Positions 57,482 through 64,000 of a stretch of DNA of 64,000 nucleotides are shown here, piece by piece. The position numbers and the translations under genes were made by a program. Source of the DNA: Amblyomma americanum (lineage: Eukaryota > Arthropoda > Arachnida > Ixodida > Ixodidae). Every line of letters starts with the position of its first letter. The first letter of the stretch is position 1. Below the pieces are notes generated by a model, which did not search any database, was not told the origin of the DNA, and was given only the letters and a program-made list of their open reading frames with translations. The DNA lies in NCBI RefSeq assembly GCF_052857255.1, contig NC_135505.1, forward strand, positions 139,722,343 to 139,786,342. Reading direction: 5' to 3'.

Positions 57482-57700
57482 CTTAAGGCCAACTCCTATC
57501 CCATATCTCTCCAATTAACCCTGTCCTATGCCAGCTGCAGCCACCTTATCCCCCCAAACTTCTTAATCTCATCCACCCACGTAACTTTCCGCCAGCCACT
57601 GCTACACTTGCTTTCTCTTGGAATCTAATCCATTACTCTCCAAGAACCATCGATTATCTTGCATGCATCGTAACTGTGCATCTGCTTGGGTGGACAGTCA
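57482..57700 (-). mobile_element. LINE reverse-transcriptase C-terminal fragment, copy 2
   Basis: Resembles 22308-22500 (CCAGCTGCAGCCACCTTATC, CTTGCTTTCTCTTGGAATCT, GGTTATCTTGC-like). Minus-coded, 5'-truncated and without a usable frame. Confidence 0.65.
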
Positions 57701-58350
57701 TCGGCAAAAGATAGCAAAGCAATCAAAACAGAAAATTGCAATAAACAGTGACAACATGCAAAGTTAACAGACAGCACTAACAAAGCTATCTGATATACAA
57801 AGCTAATAGACAGAAGTCATGCAAATGCTATCATTACAAAAAAATACGACCACAATAAACACTTCCTTTCTGAGTGCAATGTCAGCTTCTTGCACCATGT
57901 GAAAACCGAGAGAAAATCTGCTGCACGTAGCAGGAGGTCTGAATAAACTTTCACAACAAGACACCCATTGACATGGTTAGTAGATATCCATACACCCAGC
58001 AGATGTCTTCTCTTTGTGCTTGCACGAGCTTCCAGATTGCACACATCAGCTAAAGTACATATTGCGAGTACATCTCAAAACTCAGGCCTGACAAAAAAAA
58101 TCCAGAACCAACAGCGCTGGATAAGACTATGAGGAAGAAAAACAAGATGAGAAGATAAAACAGGAGTAAACATGCTTGTTTGCTGAAGGGCGAATGCATC
58201 TCTCTTGACACTACTTACCCTATCTGTCACTCACTCGATTATGCCTGCAGGGTGAACATCACTGAACTTTTTTCTACAACACTTGCATACTTAAGTGATC
58301 AATGAGTGAGGTGTTGTAGTGCATAGGAAGGTGGATACCGTCTGATCACT
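57701..58350. other. Zinc-finger gene intron, no feature recognised
   Basis: No frame or repeat family recognised. Confidence 0.45.
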
Positions 58351-58372
58351 TATATTTATTTATTTATTTATT
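58351..58372. repeat. (TTTA)n microsatellite
   Basis: About five units of ATTT/TTTA. Confidence 0.9.
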
Positions 58373-58763
58373 CAGATACCCTAAAGGCCCTCTCGGAGAG
58401 GGTATCACACAGAGGGGGCACACAAAACACAATAATGACAATTTCTGAGAAAAAAATGTGGAAACACTAAAAAAACACCACAATATACGCAAATTCCAAT
58501 ACTAAAAGTGGGACGAAAGTTCGCACAAAAACAAGATAGCACAAGATGAGAATAAAGGGTAAAAACTGAAACACCTTTTCACAGTTTATTTAAATAAATA
58601 TAATTCTTGCGTTTTAAGCATTAAACAGCACTTTATACAATTTACTTTTTAAACAAAAGTTCGTACGTGCGGCGTACAAACTCGCGTGGCAACACCGGGC
58701 AGTCATTGGTTGAAATGCGGTGCTGCTACGTCGCCGCCGCCAAAATTTCTAACTTGCCCGAAC

Positions 58764-58890
58764 CTCGCCACTCCAGCCGCTGGAGCTTCTTCCGCCGCTT
58801 GAGAGAGGGTGTATTCGCCGCTTCGGTGGAATTCGCGAGCGGTTTGCTTGCATGTGAAACAGGCTTTAGGTCTTGATGTGCCTGCATGGC
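58764..58890 (-). CDS. Probable linker exon of the zinc-finger gene
   Basis: Acceptor CCTGTTACTTTGCAG followed by AMQAHQDLKPVSHASKPLAN and onward to LKRRKKLQRLEWR; donor GCGAG|GTTCGG in phase 1, which joins exactly to the phase of the exon at 55053 (restoring a glutamate). The polar, low-complexity composition and basic cluster KRRKK fit a linker with a nuclear signal ahead of zinc fingers. The donor is weak and the alternative read-through ends at a TAG 20 codons on. No BTB or other N-terminal domain is seen in the window. Confidence 0.4.
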
Positions 58891-58926
58891 CTGCAAAGTA
58901 ACAGGGCTGTGCACCATGTACGTGGG

Positions 58927-59700
58927 TGGTCAAAAGTTCCCAGGCCGCTCCGACCGAGCCAGGAGCGATTGCTCTCCGCTGTCGCAGCGCTGCTGTCGCC
59001 GGCTTCGAGGGTGCGTGCAGAAAGGGCGTGAAATTCTCTCCACCTCTTGCTCTCCTTGATAACGAAGCTGCGAAAAAACTAGAGTGGCGTGTGCCTTGAC
59101 TTTTCGCTCTTCGAATTCCACTGTGGTAGAGAGCAAGGCCCCCAGCATGGTGCGCTGCATCACGGAAAATTGCAGTTTTTCGGAAAGTAAGGCACTGTGC
59201 TGGCGGCAATAACTAGTTGGACTCCGTGTGCTTCTCCGTACTTTTCGGCTTCCTGACGTATGATACCATGCGTTTACCTTCACATGAACTCTGTAGCGGC
59301 TCTCTAAGGTATCTGCGTGACTTTTGAAGTGCTGTTTTTTTTAATTTCCTTTTTATTCCCTGAACATTGGCAACATAAACTTGGTCAGAGTCCGGCATGT
59401 TCGCTATTGTTCTGGAAGAATTCTTGTTCACCGCAATGTTGCAGTGTTCTGTCCTAAGCTGTGTGTTAAGTGAATTAGGAGCCTCCGCGCACGTAACGCT
59501 GGAAAAGCAGCTGCGGTGCTGGAGCAGCTGGCATATGTTGTTGACGCTTTGGCTAAGTATTTCGTACGCTCCTGTGCAGAATGTTCGATCTATTACAGCA
59601 ACGCTTTCGCCGCTTGAGCGAGTCTCTCTGTGCTCAAGAGCACGAGACGGAGAAACGAACTCATGTGCCACAAGGTGAGGTAATAAGCGCTCAAAGGGTA
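58927..59700 (-). repeat. Inverted block pair, left member
   Basis: On the minus strand, from about 59700 to 58927, this matches the plus strand 60800-61578 in order: a frame with AVIDRTFCTGAYE, a CEGKRMVSYVRKP segment, QHSALLS, and a 3' end at GGTCGGAGCGGCCTGGGAAC and TTTTGACCACCC. Frames are open over long stretches in this copy (165 and 117 codons) but do not join. It could be a decayed mobile element or a duplicated gene fragment; no family recognised. Confidence 0.65.
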
Positions 59701-60799
59701 TAAGCTTCACTACCCGCCATCACATGGCCAATTACGGTGTTAGATTGTGCGTGGTGTTCTCATTCTCTTGCTCTCTTTGCATGCTTGTTGCGTGATGTCC
59801 GCATTGATTCTTAACTGGGGGGGGGAGAAATAGCTGGTGTGCTGTGACTCTCTGCCTTGGCTTAGCTGTATTCGCGGTTGGTGTTGCGCTCGCGCTGTCA
59901 AACTCTCGGCGTTCGAACATGGCACGCTCTGTTCATGTCATGGAGCAAATCTTTTCACCCTTCTGAAGCCAATCTGACGCATCCGGTGCATATGGACTAC
60001 AGGCGATAAACGCAAACACGGCGTCGCTGCAGTAGTTTTGCTTGCACTTCTGCGTTGTCACCCTTGTATTGCACAGCAAAGAATACACAACGGCCGAAGC
60101 ATCAAACTTATTTCGCTGTCGAAAAGATAGCACCTACATCTCGAAGCACCGACAGAAGGTGAATGACTAGCAATGCGGCGCTCACGTTTAATCTGATTCG
60201 TTGCTCCTAACGAAGAAAATTAAGTACCGCCGTCAAGCTCGAAATGAAAGGCACTTCGAAATGAGAGCTTTAGATATGCACCACTGTGGCAGATAACTGC
60301 CGTAACGCTGTTCGGAACAGCCAGGACAGGTGCATGAAGGGTAGGACCGATGGCTGAAATATCTTACATACAGGAAAGCTATCTTTGAGATAGAAAAAAA
60401 AATTAAGTCCTAGGCCCCTTTATCGCTGTCTATTCCTATGCAGAAGTGTAAGCAGTTTTCTTGCAGCGACGTCACACGTATGATTACGGCCCCTTGTCCA
60501 TGCTCTAGAGATGCGTAAGATTGTAGCAGGAGAGTCAAATCATTCGTTCTTTCCCTTGTGTGGAGCACCATAGGCTTTAGTGCCGATAGCATGGCAGCGC
60601 TACTGCGACACCAAAAGCAAAGGCATCCAGGCACAGGCAGGTGCTCACAGCGCAGCCACATTTCCCTCTTCTCCGATGAAGAATCAATGTTGACATCACA
60701 CGACAAGCAAGCAATGTTGCAGAACAGTTGCAAGAACATCATGCGTAGTGTCAACACCTTAACTGGCCATATGACACGCATGATGAGCCTCGTACACAA
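59701..60799. other. Spacer between the inverted blocks
   Basis: About 1.1 kb that the two blocks do not share. A 129-codon minus-strand frame (60410-60799) lacks a recognised domain. Confidence 0.4.
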
Positions 60800-61578
60800 T
60801 GAGTACCTATTTTGTTGACACGTTGCATGAGTCCTTTTTCCCGTCTCGTAAGCAGAGAGGGACCAGCATGGGCGTCGAAAAAGTAGCAGTGATAGATCGA
60901 GCGTACTGCATGGGAGCGCACGAAAGATTTCGCAAAAGCACCCACAGCAGGTTCTATAGCGGCTTCAGCACACGGCGACTCCAGCTGTGTTGCCTGCACA
61001 GAGGGTCTAATTAAACTCACTCATTAACATACAGCTCAGGACAAAGCGCAGGCAACGTGGCAGCAAGCGTGAATTCCTCGGCATCATAAGCGAACATTCC
61101 GGACTCCAGGCTCTCACCACGTCCGTATGTAGCGAATTTCCAGAAAATAAAACAAAGGTGTAAGAATATGGCGTGTGAGAAGTCAATCAGATGGCTCACA
61201 GAGCCCGCAAACCAGCTCGTGTGAACGCAAACGCATGGTATCGTGCGCCAGGAAGCAGGAAGGCAGGAGAAGCACACGAAGTCTAACGAAGTATACCCGC
61301 CAGCATTCTGCGTTACTCTCTTGGAAATTTTCGTTTTCTAAGCCGCGCGCTCAATCGAAGCGCAGTTCGATGTCAAACCGTGAGAGCACACGCCGCACTA
61401 GCTAGTTTGCGGCTTTGTTATCAAGGGGAGCAAGAAAGAAAGAGGGACTCAAGCTCTCTCAGCGTGCGCTCTCGAAGCCGGTGCGCGCCCAGGCCCGCAT
61501 GCGATGGCAGCGCCGCGACAGCGGAGAGCAAACGCTTCTGGCTTGGTCGGAGCGGCCTGGGAACTTTTGACCACCCCT
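60800..61578 (+). repeat. Inverted block pair, right member
   Basis: Counterpart of 58927-59700: AVIDRAYCMGAHERF, CERKRMVSCARKQE, RQHSALLS frames in the same order, ending at the same GGTCGGAGCGGCCTGGGAAC, TTTTGACCACCC. The homology stops abruptly at GACCACCC in both, which marks a true end. Confidence 0.65.
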
Positions 61579-62436
61579 GCACATAAGCGTTGGATGAAGG
61601 CACTCCTTTCCAGCATCCGGTCAAATGAAAATGCATGCATCAGATCCTTAAAATAAATAGTAATAAGTAATATGCAAGCTTATAAAGGTGAAAAGATTCT
61701 GCCTTGCATGCGTAAAGGTAGCAAAACAGTGAAACTGGTGCTTATTAAACAACAAATTGTAACAGAAGAGATTATAAAGGGTGGAACACACAATACTTGA
61801 AATACAACATCGTGTAACTTGACAGTTAAATGCCGACAACAGCTAGCTAGGATTGCTTAGGATTTAAACAGCTAGCATAGCTATTTTCTAGGCGAAGAAT
61901 TACCAGCTGACATGACTAAACTGTATAGAAGCATTTGTGGACATGGGCAGATGGCCGCTAACTTCAAGCTATCCTCCATGTGTTAGGCTTCCTTGCCAGA
62001 GCAGCTAGGCAGTGTGCTGACACTTCAAGTAGGCACATCACACAAACATACCTTACCAAACAATAAGAACTTCAATGCTGTTACACTCGTTACCTTAACT
62101 GCACACAGAGCTATGAGGTGCATACAGCCAGCAGTGGCAGCGGCAGCCGTACTGTCTGAGAACTGAACATTGTACCCGATTTTAATTCCACAACTCAGCT
62201 ATAATATGCATGCTGACACTGACGACCCAATGGTGGAAAACATTCTAGCTGCATTCGTTAAACAGTATTCCATAAAACAAGGCTTGCTCTTTGTTTATGT
62301 TGAATGCTGGTAAAGTGAAAGAAAAAATAAGACCTTTCACAAAAGAAACGTGCCCCATAAAGGACAACTTCTGAGGTATTGGGGGTTTTATGAATTGTTA
62401 CGAAACCTTTGTTTGCAGGTTTAACCCTTGAACAAA
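61579..62436. other. Intergenic DNA, no supported gene
   Basis: AT-rich with no frame above 80 codons that shows a motif. Confidence 0.5.
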
Positions 62437-62658
62437 AAATTCGTTGGAGGCACTTGGATATCTCTTCAACTGCGGGAAGGCGAAAGCCGTTTGCGACTCG
62501 TTGCACTGATTTGAATTTTCCGCGTTAGAATTCATTTCATGACAGAGGAGAAGAGCAACTGGCGCGAATGTGGCAGAGAGATCACATGACCTAGGTCACG
62601 TGACCTGAAATGTAACGGATGGACGTGAGTATGAGCCATTAAAGGCTATCGCCTTAAA
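62437..62658 (+). repeat. Interspersed repeat, copy 2 of 2
   Basis: Direct counterpart of 8125-8360; ends at GAGCCATTAAAGGCTATCGCC immediately before the Penelope-like element. Confidence 0.7.
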
Positions 62659-63550
62659 ACAGCACAGGAACAGGGACAAGAAAGAAGACGACGGGACAGG
62701 CGCTGACTAGAAGCTGAAGGTTTATTGAAAAGGAACACAAATTATACTCTCTTCACAACTAAGCGCACACATGAGCTGCAACAACAACACTGATACGCTG
62801 ACAACTTCAGTCATGGTGATCGAGATACAATAGTTCACAGTCATGAACGAGGACAGATGGGGTGCTTACGCATGTTTCGTGGTTTTTGTGAATATGAAAT
62901 GCTTTGCTGATTTCTCTAGTTAGTTTATCTTTGTGATGGTACAAGACCTTAGTATCGTTAAAAAGTGGAGTGCATGGTTCTTCACAAGGCCTTGAGGTGC
63001 TATGACGACATTCTTTGTAGTGCCGGGCTAGGTTTGAGGAAGGGGCCAATTCCAAAGAAGTGCTGTACTCATGTAGGCGGGTATTCAGGCACCTTCCCGT
63101 CTGGCCTATATAGCTCGTCCCGCACGTGAAGGGAACACTATACACCACACCCTTTGGCATAAGGGACGAGCTTCAAGTCATGATTTACTTGGCACGCTTT
63201 TTTCGTTTTTGCACTTTTTTGTTCTTCTTCACTGACTTCCATATCCACCATGGCACAAATTTTTTCCAGCTTAATAAGTGCAGAAAAAAGTACATCAACC
63301 CCATATCTGTGGCCTACCTGCTTTAAACGGTGGGACAACTGGTGAACATAGGGCAAGACAGGAATTTTATTTTTCTCTTTACTTGAAGGTTCTGGTGGCT
63401 CGTGCCTACAAAATGATTTGATCTTTTTAATTATCTCACTGCATGCAAGTATTATAGCCTCATCACGAAAGCCTGCTGACCTCAGCCTCTCAAGCTGTTG
63501 ATTAAAACTCTGACTCATAAAATGCACACGACTTGCTAATCGCAGAACCT
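62659..63550 (-). mobile_element. Second Penelope-like element, minus copy
   Basis: Two minus-strand frames overlap by 23 nt and need one frame shift: 63527-63138 (connector region after the reverse transcriptase, with HQLSHRLKQVGHRYGVDVLF) and 63160-62807, which opens GVVYSVPFTCGTSYIGQTGR, a GIY-YIG endonuclease with the usual Y, G, R and H positions, and ends CELLYLDHHD. The tail contains CAATAAACCTTCAGCTTCTA and ends TTCCTGTGCTGTTTT. The reverse transcriptase proper is missing, so the copy is 5'-truncated and inactive. It belongs to a PLE lineage different from the 44-46 kb pair. Confidence 0.8.
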
Positions 63551-63619
63551 AAACACGAAACAGCTATACCATGTTTGACTATCTTGGAATGCCCAGAATG
63601 GTAACTGAGCAAGGGTTTC

Positions 63620-64000
63620 TAGCCCTAGCCCTGCACTATAAAGAATGTCATCGTAACACCTCAAGGCCTACTGAAGAACTATGTACTCCACTTTTTAACA
63701 ATACTAAGATCTTGTACCATCACAAAGATAAACTAACTAGAGAAATCAGCGAAGCATTTCATATTCACAAAAACTGTGAGACAAGAGTAAGCACCGCATC
63801 CGTCCTCGTTCATGACTGTGAACTATTGTACCTCGATCGCCATGACTGAAGCTGTCAGCTTATCAGTGTTGTTGGCGAAGCTCATGCGCGCTCTTGGTTG
63901 TGAAGAGAGTATATTTTATGTGTTCCTTTTTCAATAAACCTTCGGTTGCTAGTCAGCACCTGTCCTGTCTTCTCCTTTCTTGTACCTGTTCCTATACTGT
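63620..64000 (+). mobile_element. Second Penelope-like element, plus copy
   Basis: Inverted relative to 62659-63550 and more strongly 5'-truncated: coding begins in LALHYKECHRNTSRP, runs to CELLYLDRHD-stop at 63849, and is followed by the same tail (AATAAACCTTCGGTTGCTAG, CTGTCCTGTC) up to the window edge. Only about 70 bp of other sequence separates the two heads. Confidence 0.8.

Noticed and set aside
58667..58876. Possible THAP-type zinc-binding start (MRCCYVAAAKISN)
   Set aside because: The C2CH spacing and the conserved THAP residues are missing, and the opposite strand has a better exon with splice sites.

Overview
This window is nuclear DNA of an arthropod, and most probably of a hard tick (Ixodida). 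The grounds are a tick-type salivary lipocalin gene split into five exons, many tRNA-derived SINEs resembling the Ruka-like SINEs of ticks, Penelope-like retroelements (PLEs) with GIY-YIG endonuclease domains, I-clade and other LINE tails, and GT-AG introns several kilobases long. There are no bacterial operons, rRNA genes, CRISPR arrays or functional tRNA genes. The species cannot be fixed from the sequence alone.

Layout. 1-9.7 kb: a 1185-codon uninterrupted Pro/Gln/Ser-rich ORF on the minus strand (2623-6180), a short ORF upstream of it, a three-unit tandem repeat and AT-rich intergenic DNA. 9.7-15.4 kb: transposon-dense, with SINEs, a 2 kb hAT element with an 8-bp target duplication, a LINE RNase H relic and a 1.3 kb element with 21-bp perfect terminal inverted repeats. 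18.4-21.4 kb: a minisatellite built on AAGGTCA motifs, then an ionotropic-receptor-like exon (minus) next to LINE fragments in inverted arrangement. 22.8-27.3 kb: a three-exon gene (plus) for a leucine-rich-repeat protein of 487 residues. 27.7-36.7 kb: a Ty3/Gypsy integrase relic, SINEs, foldback elements and duplicated intergenic blocks.

36.8-48.0 kb: the lipocalin gene (plus), with TATA box, five phase-compatible exons adding up to 212 codons, and a poly(A) signal. Its last intron holds two PLE copies arranged head to head as a 2.5 kb imperfect palindrome. 50.7 kb: one isolated terminal exon of an unknown gene. 51.4-58.9 kb: a minus-strand C2H2 zinc-finger gene whose exons join in phase. 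58.9-61.6 kb: an inverted pair of about 780 bp blocks. 62.7-64.0 kb: a second head-to-head PLE pair, cut by the window edge.

The genes do not form a pathway; they are unrelated neighbours in repeat-rich DNA. The most unusual theme is palindromy. Two PLE loci are head-to-head pairs, four short hairpin loci share the same leader motif on their left side, and a LINE end is inverted-duplicated. Exon joins, repeat boundaries and homologies were all read by eye; no alignment or database search was run.
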